Below, in pieces: positions 16,249 to 23,503 of a stretch of 45,998 nt of DNA (positions are counted from its first letter, which is position 1; every line of letters starts with the position of its first letter). The stretch is taken from positions 1 to 45,998 of the forward strand of contig JBBIJR010000022.1 in NCBI GenBank assembly GCA_037445875.1. Direction: 5' to 3'. The translations under genes were made by a program, and so were the position numbers. Origin of the DNA: JBBIJR01 sp037445875 (lineage in GTDB: Bacteria > CLD3 > SB21). The notes beneath the pieces were generated by a model that saw only the letters and a list, made by a program, of their open reading frames with translations, was not told where the DNA came from and made no database searches.

Positions 16249-16809
16249 ATGGTCGAGATTACCGGTCTCTGGCTGCCGATCCTCGCATCGGCCGTTGCTG
16301 TGTTTGCGGTGAGTTCCATCATCCATATGTTCCTCCCGTGGCATAAGAACGAGTACCCGGCGCTTCCGGACCAGGACAAGGTCATGGATGCGCTCAGAAC
16401 GTTCAACATCCCGCCGGGTGAGTATTGGATGCCGAGGCCGGCAAGCCGGGAAGCGATGAATTCGCCGGAGTTCATCGAAAAAATGAAAAAGGGTCCGGTC
16501 GGCGTGCTCAGCATATGGCCGAACGGTCCTGTATCGATGGGAAAATCGCTGTTCCTGTGGTTCGTCTATTCGATCGTGGTGGGCGTCTTTGCGGCGTATG
16601 TATCCGGCCGGGCGCTCACGTCCGGCGCGTCCTACCTTGAGGTGTTTCGTTTTGCCGGCGTTTCGGCATTCCTCGGCTATGCGGGGGCGTTGTGGCAGAT
16701 GTCGATCTGGTACAAGAGGCCCTGGAGCATAACGATCAAACACAGTATCGACGGTCTGATTTATGCTCTTCTCACGGCGGGGTTCTTCGGGTGGCTCTGG
16801 CCGCGCTAG
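16249..16809 (+). CDS. Conserved four-helix membrane protein, unknown function
   Basis: ATG 16249 has GAGGAG upstream. The 186-residue protein has an N-terminal helix ('GLWLPILASAVAVFAVSSIIHM'), a ~60-residue soluble loop ('PPGEYWMPRPASREAMNSPEF'), then three helices ('SLFLWFVYSIVVGVFAAYVSG', 'YLEVFRFAGVSAFLGYAGALW', 'HSIDGLIYALLTAGFFGWLW'). Uncharacterised proteins with the 'HMFLPWHKNEY' and 'GPVSMGKSLFLWF' motifs are widespread. No enzyme motif seen. The 59-bp gap from the CsgG-like gene allows cotranscription. Confidence 0.7.
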   Translation: MVEITGLWLPILASAVAVFAVSSIIHMFLPWHKNEYPALPDQDKVMDALRTFNIPPGEYWMPRPASREAMNSPEFIEKMKKGPVGVLSIWPNGPVSMGKSLFLWFVYSIVVGVFAAYVSGRALTSGASYLEVFRFAGVSAFLGYAGALWQMSIWYKRPWSITIKHSIDGLIYALLTAGFFGWLWPR

Positions 16810-17084
16810 CGAGCGGGTGTCACAGGCGACCCCGATGCATGGTTGACGGTGGACCACGGGGTTTTTTCTCTGCCTTGGCCCCTAAGGGTTGTGATATTCT
16901 GGTCTGGCTTTCGTTCTTGATAGAAACGTCAGCCCCTTCGGACTTTAGAACGACGCCAGCAAGGGAGGGGTTGAAGATCACGGGGCATGACAACCGCGAA
17001 TTCTTTCCCAAGTGGCCGGAAGAGGATTCCGCGGAATCCTTACTGAATCCAGCCTGTCTCATGTGACGAGAATCTTACACGAAA
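16810..17084. other. Non-coding interval before the Rrf2 gene
   Basis: About 275 bp between the membrane-protein gene and the Rrf2 operator/promoter. I see no gene, terminator with a T-run or clear repeat in it; short frames here look random. Confidence 0.5.
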
Positions 17085-17106
17085 TTGTCAAGATTCCTCT
17101 TGACAA
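17085..17106. promoter_or_regulatory. Perfect inverted repeat overlapping the -35 box, probable operator
   Basis: TTGTCAAG (17085-17092) and CTTGACAA (17099-17106) are exact reverse complements six bases apart, a 22-bp dyad. The right arm contains the whole -35 hexamer of the promoter, so a bound protein would block transcription (or the dyad is a CRP/FNR-family site). Candidate binders are the Rrf2 protein itself or a NO/oxygen-responsive FNR-type regulator not in the window. Confidence 0.65.
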
Positions 17107-17128
17107 GAGAAACATTTCACATTATATT
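17100..17128 (+). promoter_or_regulatory. Sigma-70-type promoter of the Rrf2 gene
   Basis: TTGACA (17100-17105), 17-bp spacer, TATATT (17123-17128): a near-consensus promoter 46 bp before the chosen GTG start. Confidence 0.75.
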
Positions 17129-17173
17129 TCAGATAACGGAGTCTTAAACACTGGAATAACAAAGGGGCACACC

Positions 17174-17614
17174 GTGCTTCTCTCAAAAAGCTGCTACTAC
17201 GGAATCCGGGCTTCGGTATTTGTTGCCAGTCTTGAAAAGGACTCAGAAGTCGAGTATGTACCCATTCAGCATATTGCCAAGGCCCTGAATATCTCGTTCC
17301 ACTTTCTGACGAAGATCCTGCAAACGCTCACGGAAAAGAGAATCATGGCCTCCTATCGCGGGCCGAAGGGCGGCATCCGGCTCGCACGTGCAGCAGAAGA
17401 AGTCAAACTGATCGAGATCGTGCAGGCGATTGACGGCAACGCGATCTTCACCGAGTGCGTGCTTGGACTTACCGGTTGCGGCGAAATGGTCCCGTGCCCG
17501 CTGCATGGCGACTGGGGAGAGGCGAGGAAACAAACCAGGGCAATGTTTGAGAAGACCACTCTTGCCGAACTGGCAAACAAGATGCACGAATTCAACCTCA
17601 GGCTGGCCGGGTAG
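17174..17614 (+). CDS. Rrf2-family Fe-S transcriptional regulator (NsrR/IscR-like)
   Basis: GTG 17174 is chosen: it gives the canonical Rrf2 beginning ('MLLSKSCYYGIRASVFVA'), has an AGGGG-type site, and lies downstream of the promoter. The longer frame back to 17012 crosses the promoter. The 146-residue protein has a winged HTH ('VPIQHIAKALNISFHFLTKILQTL', 'SYRGPKGGIRLAR') and three cysteines C-x6-C-x5-C ('ECVLGLTGCGEMVPC') that would hold an Fe-S cluster. Rrf2 proteins use such clusters to sense NO, iron or redox state. Its position just before the Ric repair gene and nosZ argues for NO sensing and control of this locus. It may also repress itself through the dyad overlapping its -35 box. 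Confidence 0.85.
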   Translation: MLLSKSCYYGIRASVFVASLEKDSEVEYVPIQHIAKALNISFHFLTKILQTLTEKRIMASYRGPKGGIRLARAAEEVKLIEIVQAIDGNAIFTECVLGLTGCGEMVPCPLHGDWGEARKQTRAMFEKTTLAELANKMHEFNLRLAG

Positions 17615-17641
17615 AAAGTAATCAGGGTAATAATATATTTT

Positions 17642-17671
17642 TTGTCTTAATTTAAGTTAATAGAGTATTAA
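17642..17671 (+). promoter_or_regulatory. Candidate promoter with internal palindrome before ric
   Basis: TTGTCT (17642-17647), 18-bp spacer, TATTAA (17666-17671), 20 bp before the ric start. Within the spacer lies CTTAA-T-TTAAG (17646-17656), an odd-centred palindrome that could be a regulator site. It differs from the 17085-17106 dyad. Confidence 0.5.
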
Positions 17672-17691
17672 ACCTAATTAGCGGAAGAAGT

Positions 17692-18429
17692 ATGGACGCA
17701 ATCGGCAGTCAAACACTGGCAGACATTGTTATCAGTCACCCGCGAACAGCCGCCGTTCTCGAAAAACACGCGCTCGACTTCTGTTGTGGGGGCAGAACGA
17801 CCCTTAAGGAAGCGTGCAGCGAAAAGGGCCTTCGATGCGAGGACGTCGAAGCCGAGATTCGAACAGCCATGGAGCATCGAAGCGGCGCGCAGGATGCTCC
17901 GGACTTTTCGTCGATGGCCGCGGACGCGCTCACGAAGTACATTGTCGAAACCCATCACCGGTACGTTCGGGAGACTCTCCACGTGATCCATGCGCATACG
18001 CGGAAGATCGCCGAGGTCCATGGAAGCCGGCATCCGGAACTCCGGGAAATCGCCGACTGCTTCACGAGGGTCGTCGGAGAAATGGAACCGCACATGATGG
18101 CCGAGGAACAAATACTCTTTCCGTACATCGAGCACTTGAGCGCCGCGCGTCGCGAGCGTCGACGGATCCCGACCGCTCCGTTCGGTACGGTGCAGAACCC
18201 CATCCACATGATGGAGGCCCAGCACGAGACGGCCGGCGGACTGCTGGCGCGCATCCGTGTCGTCAGCAACGACTACCAGGTGCCGGAAGACGCCTGCACC
18301 ACGTACCGCCTCACGTTCCGTGAATTGCGGGAATTCGAAGAGGACCTGCACCGGCACGTCCATCTCGAAAACAACATCCTGTTCCCGCGCGCCGTTGCGC
18401 TCGAGCAGGGAACAACCGGAATACTCTGA
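17692..18429 (+). CDS. ric: Iron-sulfur cluster repair di-iron protein (Ric/ScdA/YtfE)
   Basis: The 245-residue protein has the two-domain Ric layout. An N-terminal ScdA_N domain carries C31-C32 in 'HALDFCCGG', and a C-terminal hemerythrin-like four-helix bundle has the ligand motifs 'ETHHRYVRETL', 'EPHMMAEEQILFPYI', 'MMEAQHETAG' and 'HRHVHLENNILFPRA'. These carboxylate-bridged di-iron proteins restore Fe-S clusters damaged by NO or peroxide in the cytoplasm. The gene is downstream of an Rrf2 regulator and upstream of the nos genes, a sensible NO-stress arrangement. It has its own candidate promoter and a GGAAG ribosome site. Confidence 0.95.
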   Translation: MDAIGSQTLADIVISHPRTAAVLEKHALDFCCGGRTTLKEACSEKGLRCEDVEAEIRTAMEHRSGAQDAPDFSSMAADALTKYIVETHHRYVRETLHVIHAHTRKIAEVHGSRHPELREIADCFTRVVGEMEPHMMAEEQILFPYIEHLSAARRERRRIPTAPFGTVQNPIHMMEAQHETAGGLLARIRVVSNDYQVPEDACTTYRLTFRELREFEEDLHRHVHLENNILFPRAVALEQGTTGIL

Positions 18430-18460
18430 TTCATCAACATAACCTAACAAGGAGTTCGTC

Positions 18461-18946
18461 ATGAAGCACCTGATCGCATTCGCTGCGGCAGCCCTGATGG
18501 GCGTCGCGGTGTGGAGTTGCGGATCCAATTCGGCCGAAGAAATGCCGAAACAGCCCGTGAAAGCCGCCAACCCGTCCGGCCTGAGCGATTTTGAGATGGA
18601 ACACGGCGTCGGCCCGATCAAGGCCCCGCTCACGCTTGCGCCGCTCAACAAGGACGTGGCCAAGAAAGGGGAGAAGATATTCGAGATGAAGTGTTACGCC
18701 TGCCACCGCGTGGATTCCAAACTGGTGGGTCCGCCCCTCGGCGACGTCACGAAACGGCGCAAGCCCGAGTATATTCTCAACATGATCCTCAATCCGGACG
18801 GCATGCTGCAGAAACATCCTGAAGCCAAGAAGATGCTGGCGCAGTACCTGACGCCGATGACGTTCCAGAACGTCACGAAGGACGATGCGCTGGCGATACT
18901 CGAGTATCTCCGTAAGGAGGGTGAAAAGAGCCAGAAACCGATCTGA
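18461..18946 (+). CDS. Mono-haem cytochrome c lipoprotein
   Basis: A lipoprotein signal ends at C20 ('GVAVWSCGS'). A class I cytochrome c domain holds C78-Y-A-C81-H82 and a probable distal Met in 'LTPMTFQNVT'. The sequence 'VGPPLGDVTKRRKPEYILNMILNPDGM' resembles small cytochromes found beside clade II nosZ. It is likely the periplasmic electron donor to the CuA site of NosZ, or the link from the quinol-oxidising side. AAGGAG lies upstream; the gene is 31 bp after ric and 39 bp before the fasciclin gene. Confidence 0.9.
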   Translation: MKHLIAFAAAALMGVAVWSCGSNSAEEMPKQPVKAANPSGLSDFEMEHGVGPIKAPLTLAPLNKDVAKKGEKIFEMKCYACHRVDSKLVGPPLGDVTKRRKPEYILNMILNPDGMLQKHPEAKKMLAQYLTPMTFQNVTKDDALAILEYLRKEGEKSQKPI

Positions 18947-18985
18947 ACTCATCGAAAACCCGACCGCGCAGAGGAGGACATTACA

Positions 18986-19528
18986 ATGAAAAAAGGTCAG
19001 TGGCTGATTCTGGCGGGTCTGCTGATAGCCTGCCAGGGTGAACACCCCAGGGATCCGGCGACCGGCAAAACCAGGGCCGGCGGCATGTCGGCCATCAAGG
19101 ATGAGGTCTCGCAGAAGAACGTCGTGCAGATTGCCGCTGGATCCAGAGACCACACCACGCTGGTCGAGGCGCTCCAGGCGGCGGAACTGGTCGACGTCCT
19201 GGCTAATCCCGGACCGTTCACGGTGTTTGCGCCGACGAATGCGGCGTTCGAACAACTGCCGAAGGGAACCCTGGAGGGTCTGCTGAAGCCCGAGAAAAAG
19301 AGAGATCTGAGGAACATTCTCCAGTACCATGTGACGCTGAGCATGCTAAGCGCGGGATCCTTCAAAGACGGGCAGTCTTTGTGGATGGCCAACGGAGGCA
19401 ATTCGACGTTCAGCGTGAAGGATGGAAAGGTCATGGTCAACGGCGCTCAGATTGTTGCGTCGATTCAGGGTTCCAATGGGATCGTTCACGTCATCGACGC
19501 CGTGATGTTGCCGCCGGAGAAAAAGTGA
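18986..19528 (+). CDS. Fasciclin-domain lipoprotein
   Basis: The 180-residue product has a lipobox 'LLIAC' (C16). It contains one fasciclin (FAS1) domain with the family motifs 'HTTLVEALQAAELVDVLANPG', 'TVFAPTNAAFEQLP', 'RDLRNILQYHV' and 'GIVHVIDAVMLPP'. FAS1 domains mediate adhesion or protein contacts. Here it lies between the cytochrome and nosZ, so a scaffold role for periplasmic electron transfer is an attractive but untested idea. Fasciclin genes next to nosZ are seen in other denitrifiers of this group, as far as I recall. Confidence 0.88.
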   Translation: MKKGQWLILAGLLIACQGEHPRDPATGKTRAGGMSAIKDEVSQKNVVQIAAGSRDHTTLVEALQAAELVDVLANPGPFTVFAPTNAAFEQLPKGTLEGLLKPEKKRDLRNILQYHVTLSMLSAGSFKDGQSLWMANGGNSTFSVKDGKVMVNGAQIVASIQGSNGIVHVIDAVMLPPEKK

Positions 19529-19621
19529 TGCGGGAGGAAGCCCGGTTATGAATGCCTGTGAACAGCGACTGCGGCAAACGCGGCCGCCAATGGAAACAAA
19601 CCGTAAACGAGGAGACCAACA

Positions 19622-21583
19622 ATGTGGAACAGATCTAGTCTGATGAAGATTGGCTATGCCCTCGGCGCGCTGGCCGTAGGCGCCTTCCTGCTGACCGAAT
19701 GCGGTCCCAAGAAAGACATGATGGGCGCGGGCGACGCGGCGGCCAGGGTGTACGTGGCTCCCGGAGAGTACGATGAGTTCTATGCCTTTCTGTCCGGCGG
19801 GTTCAGCGGCCAGGTGGCCGCGTACGGACTGCCCAGCGGGCGGTTACTGCGCGTGATTCCCGTGTTCTCGGTCAATCCGGAAAACGGCTGGGGCTATTCG
19901 GAGGAAACCAAGCCGATGCTGCAGACGTCCAACGGGTTTGTGCCCTGGGACGACAGCCACCATCCGGAGCTGTCGATGACCGACGGTACTCCGGACGGCC
20001 GCTGGCTGTTCATCAACGCCAACAACACACCGCGCATTGCGCGGATCGACCTCGGTACCTTCCGCACGGCGGAGATCATTGAGATCCCCAACAGCGGCGG
20101 CAGCCACGCGTCGCCCTTCACAACGCCCAATTCCGAGTACGTGGTTTCCGCGACGCGATTCAGCGTGCCGATCCCGGATGCCGATGTGCCCGTGGCGAGC
20201 TACAAGGAGAATTTCAAAGGTACGATCACATTCGTGAAAGTATCGCCGGAAGGCGCCATGGATATTGCCTTTCAAATCCTGACGCCCGGCTTCAACTGGG
20301 ATCTGAGCCACGCCGGCAAAGGACCGTCCGACGGCTGGTTCTTCTTCTCCTGTTACAATACCGAACAGGCGCACACGCTGCTGGAAGTGAACGCCAGCCA
20401 GCACGATAAAGACTTCATCATGGCGGTGAACTGGAAGAAGGCGGAAGAGTACGTTAAGCAAGGCAAAGCCAAGGCTTGGACGAGCGAATATTACCACAAT
20501 CGCTGGGACGAAAAGACCCATACCGCCGTGTCCGAAAAGAAGACCCAGGTAAACATGCTCGATCCTAAAGACTGTCCGGACCTCCTCTACCTGATGCCGT
20601 GTCCGAAGTCTCCTCACGGAGCGGACGTTGATCCGTCGGGTGAATACATCGTGGGGGGAGGAAAGCTGGCCACGGTGATCCCGGTGTTCTCGTTCTCCAG
20701 GATGCTCAAGGCGATCGAAGAGAAGAAATTCGACGGTGACGCGGGCGGCATTCCCGTGCTCCAGTACGACGCGGTGCTGGCGGGCGAGGTAAAGGAACCG
20801 GGTCTGGGTCCGCTTCACACGGAATTCGACGGGAAGGGCTTCGCCTACACGTCTCACTTTGTCTCTTCGGAGGTGGTCAAGTGGAAACTCGGAACGTGGG
20901 AGGTGGTCGACCGCATTCCGGCCTACTACTCGATCGGGCACCTGATGATTCCGGGCGGCGACAGCAAGAAACCGTGGGGTAAATACCTGCTGGCGATGAA
21001 CAAGATCACAAAGGACCGGTATCTCCCGACGGGTCCGGAATTGAATCAGTCCGCGCAGCTCATCGACATCAGCGGTGAGAAGATGCGTCTGCTGCTGGAT
21101 TTCCCGACCGTCGGCGAGCCGCACTACGCCCAGGCCCTGGCGGCTGACCTGGTCAAGCAGCGAGAGGTGAAGATCTTCGACATCATGAAGAACGAACACC
21201 CGTACGCCTCAAAGTCCGAAAAAGACGCCCGTGTGGAACGCAAGGGTAAAGTCGTACACGTGTACATGACGGCGAGCCGCTCGCACTTCAACCCGGACAA
21301 TATCGAAGGTATCAAAGTCGGTGACGAGGTTTATGTGCACGTGACGAACCTGGAGCAGGACTGGGACATTCCGCACGGGTTCGCCATCAAAGGCACGGAC
21401 AACGCGGAGTTGCTGGTCATGCCGGGCGAGACGTGCACGTATAAGTGGGTTCCTAAAAAAGCCGGCGTATATCCGTTCTATTGCACGGATTTCTGCTCGG
21501 CGCTTCATCAGGAAATGCAGGGATACGTTCGCGTCTCCGGTGCGAGTGCGAACGTGCCGCTCTCCTACGGGACCGGGAAATGA
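19622..21583 (+). CDS. nosZ: Nitrous oxide reductase, clade II (Sec-dependent)
   Basis: This periplasmic multicopper enzyme reduces N2O to N2. The N-terminus is a short Sec-type signal without a twin-arginine motif, and the CuZ region reads 'DDSHHPELSMTDG'; both are clade II traits. Further CuZ histidine candidates occur in 'SGGSHASPF', 'KSPHGADVDP', 'GPLHTEFDG' and 'YSIGHLMIPGG'. The C-terminal cupredoxin domain has the CuA ligands: H in 'WDIPHGF', C621 and C625 in 'CTDFC', H629, M632. At 653 residues it is full length. The signal ends 'FLLTECGPK', which could be an atypical lipidation site. GAGGAG precedes the ATG. An intrinsic terminator directly follows the stop codon. Confidence 0.97.
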   Translation: MWNRSSLMKIGYALGALAVGAFLLTECGPKKDMMGAGDAAARVYVAPGEYDEFYAFLSGGFSGQVAAYGLPSGRLLRVIPVFSVNPENGWGYSEETKPMLQTSNGFVPWDDSHHPELSMTDGTPDGRWLFINANNTPRIARIDLGTFRTAEIIEIPNSGGSHASPFTTPNSEYVVSATRFSVPIPDADVPVASYKENFKGTITFVKVSPEGAMDIAFQILTPGFNWDLSHAGKGPSDGWFFFSCYNTEQAHTLLEVNASQHDKDFIMAVNWKKAEEYVKQGKAKAWTSEYYHNRWDEKTHTAVSEKKTQVNMLDPKDCPDLLYLMPCPKSPHGADVDPSGEYIVGGGKLATVIPVFSFSRMLKAIEEKKFDGDAGGIPVLQYDAVLAGEVKEPGLGPLHTEFDGKGFAYTSHFVSSEVVKWKLGTWEVVDRIPAYYSIGHLMIPGGDSKKPWGKYLLAMNKITKDRYLPTGPELNQSAQLIDISGEKMRLLLDFPTVGEPHYAQALAADLVKQREVKIFDIMKNEHPYASKSEKDARVERKGKVVHVYMTASRSHFNPDNIEGIKVGDEVYVHVTNLEQDWDIPHGFAIKGTDNAELLVMPGETCTYKWVPKKAGVYPFYCTDFCSALHQEMQGYVRVSGASANVPLSYGTGK

Positions 21584-21595
21584 CGGCTGATACGG

Positions 21596-21624
21596 AAAGG
21601 GGGGCGCAGGCCCCCCTTTTTTTT
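21596..21624 (+). terminator. Strong intrinsic terminator after nosZ
   Basis: A perfect ten-base stem, AAAGGGGGGC (21596-21605) with GCCCCCCTTT (21610-21619), around a GCAG loop and a run of eight Ts (21617-21624). It begins 13 bp after the nosZ stop and 22 bp before the next start, so it probably limits read-through into the maturation genes. Confidence 0.9.
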
Positions 21625-21645
21625 CGACAGGAAAGGACGCCTAGC

Positions 21646-22278
21646 ATGCGGAAGAAATCGAGAAGAAGCCTGGCACTGGCTTCGTTGTTGCTGTTGGTGG
21701 TGTACGTGACGCCTCTGTGGTGGATCAGGCTGGATGCGCCCCAGTACCCGGAAGGGCTTGGACTCTATATCTGGGTCGACCGGATCACAGGCGAGAATCC
21801 GAACGATCTTCACACGATCAACGGTCTGAACCACTATATCGGGATGAAGACGATCACGCCGGAGTCCATTCCCGAACTCACGGTCATGCCTTACGTGGTC
21901 GGATTTCTCGTGGCGTCGGGACTAATGGTTGCCTGGTCCGGGAGGCGTCCGCTGGTGGCCGTGTGGCTGCTGGTGTTCCTTGGCGTGCTGCTAACGGGCC
22001 TCGTGGATTTTTACCTCTGGGAGTACGATTACGGACACAACCTGGACCCGATGGCTCCCATAAAAGTGCCCGGCATGACTTATCAACCGCCCCTGATCGG
22101 TACCAAGCAACTGCTGAACATGAAGACTACTTCGCTCCCGTATCTGGGTGGATTGGCGGCCGGCCTGTCATTCCTGACGGGCGTACTTGTGTTGATCCAG
22201 GAGTGGAGGACAGGCCGAAAAAAAGGACAAACGAATGAAGCGATTTCCAATGCTGAGATGGCTGCTAGCGGCCGTTAG
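21646..22278 (+). CDS. Nos-cluster integral membrane protein (NosB-like)
   Basis: ATG 21646 is used; the longer frame begins inside nosZ and spans the terminator. The 210-residue protein has an N-terminal helix ('ALASLLLLVVYVTPLWWI'), a periplasmic loop ('HTINGLNHYIGMKTITPESIPE'), two helices ('MPYVVGFLVASGLMVAW', 'VAVWLLVFLGVLLTGLVDFYLW'), a second loop rich in Asp/His/Met ('EYDYGHNLDPMAPIKVPGMTY') and a last helix. Membrane proteins of this sort directly follow nosZ in clade II clusters (NosB in Wolinella). The conserved NHY/GHN and Met residues could handle copper or quinol, but no activity is established. It overlaps nosL by 44 bp. Confidence 0.7.
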   Translation: MRKKSRRSLALASLLLLVVYVTPLWWIRLDAPQYPEGLGLYIWVDRITGENPNDLHTINGLNHYIGMKTITPESIPELTVMPYVVGFLVASGLMVAWSGRRPLVAVWLLVFLGVLLTGLVDFYLWEYDYGHNLDPMAPIKVPGMTYQPPLIGTKQLLNMKTTSLPYLGGLAAGLSFLTGVLVLIQEWRTGRKKGQTNEAISNAEMAASGR

Positions 22279-22717
22279 CCTCCTGCTGGTTGGATGCAGG
22301 GACCGCCCGGAAGCGATCGACTACGGCATCGATGAATGCGCCCACTGCAAAATGCTGATCTCGGACAAGCAATTCGGCGCCGAGTTGATCACCGTGAAGG
22401 GGAGAATCTACAAGTTCGATTCCATCGAATGTCTGGCTGGCTATTACCGCACAGCCGTGCGCCCGGAAGACGTTCGTTCCCTGTGGACAATCGACTATGC
22501 CCATCCCGGTGAGTGGGTGGAGGCCGAACAGGCGCTCTTTCTGCACAGTCCCGATCTGCCGAGCCCGATGGGATTGTACCTCTCGGGCTTCGGAAACGTC
22601 AAGGACCTTGAAACGGTAAAAGAGAACCGAGGCGGACGCATTCTGAACTGGACAGAAGTGGTCCAGTTCGTCGGACATACATGGCGCAAAACGGACGATA
22701 CGCACAGCAGAATGTAA
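22235..22717 (+). CDS. nosL: NosL copper-binding lipoprotein
   Basis: Lipobox 'LLLVGC' (C21), then the NosL signature 'CAHCKMLISDKQFGAEL' (C35, C38, M40), which binds Cu(I). NosL delivers copper to NosZ for assembly of the CuZ centre, working with NosDFY. The 160-residue length is normal. The start lies inside the preceding gene; ATG at 22250 is a possible alternative. The downstream 'YKFDSIECLAGYY' is also conserved in NosL proteins. Confidence 0.93.
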   Translation: MKRFPMLRWLLAAVSLLLVGCRDRPEAIDYGIDECAHCKMLISDKQFGAELITVKGRIYKFDSIECLAGYYRTAVRPEDVRSLWTIDYAHPGEWVEAEQALFLHSPDLPSPMGLYLSGFGNVKDLETVKENRGGRILNWTEVVQFVGHTWRKTDDTHSRM

Positions 22718-22731
22718 GAGGAGTCCTACGG

Positions 22732-23325
22732 ATGAAGAGGATGATGGAATGGCTGGTTTGGACGGTGTTCGTAGGGGCACCCGGGATGGTTTCGGCACAC
22801 TGTGACACGATGGACGGTCCGGTGGTTAAGGCGGCCCAGAAAGCCCTGGAAACCGGCGACGTTAACCGTGTACTGATTTGGGTTCAAAAAGCGGACGAGC
22901 GTGCAATTCAGGAGGCGTTTGAACAGACGTTGAACGTCCGCAAACTGAGCGAAGCGGCCCGGGAACTGGCCGATCGCTATTTCTTCGAGACGGTCGTGCG
23001 GATCCACCGGGCCGGTGAAGGCGAGCCGTATACCGGACTAAAACCGGCCGGCACCGATGTCGGCGAGGCTGTCATAGCGGCCGATAAGGCCCTGATCAGC
23101 GGAAACGTGACTGCACTGAAAGACGAACTGTCCGAGTCTCTGGCGCACAAGATCGCGTCGCTGTTTGCCGAGGTGATCGAGAGCCGCGGGTTCTCCGCCT
23201 CCGATGTGGACGCAGGGCGTGAATATGTCCGGCGCTACGTGACGTTTATTCACTTCGTGGAGAAGGTCCACGAAGACATGCGGGCGCTTGAAGCCCATCA
23301 TGGGGGTGGTGGTCGCCTCCACTGA
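22732..23325 (+). CDS. DUF6448-type exported protein
   Basis: ATG 22732 follows AGGAG. A signal peptide ends 'GMVSA', leaving a mature start 'HCDTMDGPVVKAA'. The rest matches the DUF6448 pattern: 'LETGDVNRVLIWVQKADE', 'FFETVVRIHRAGEGEPYTGLKPAG', 'DAGREYVRRYVTFIHFVEKVH', ending in a His/Gly-rich tail 'AHHGGGGRLH'. It is predicted to be periplasmic and helical. Function is not known. The N-terminal His-Cys-Asp and C-terminal histidines, together with neighbours that deliver copper (nosL) and make haem A, make metal binding plausible. Confidence 0.75.
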   Translation: MKRMMEWLVWTVFVGAPGMVSAHCDTMDGPVVKAAQKALETGDVNRVLIWVQKADERAIQEAFEQTLNVRKLSEAARELADRYFFETVVRIHRAGEGEPYTGLKPAGTDVGEAVIAADKALISGNVTALKDELSESLAHKIASLFAEVIESRGFSASDVDAGREYVRRYVTFIHFVEKVHEDMRALEAHHGGGGRLH

Positions 23326-23503
23326 CGGAGCGGTCGTCCGTCTTCTTGGGGCGGAAGCATTGTGAGAGCAAGCCGGAGGTTCCTGGTGTTCTCAACGCAA
23401 ACAGAGGCGGATCGTGGGAATTGCACTGGCACAGCACGGACGGATTCTGTATATTGGCCGCGATTCGGCCACGCAAACGGATCTATCTTCGACAGGAACC
23501 ATT

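Noticed and set aside
19844..21199. 451-residue minus-strand open frame
   Set aside because: Antisense to nosZ, whose own frame is unmistakable.
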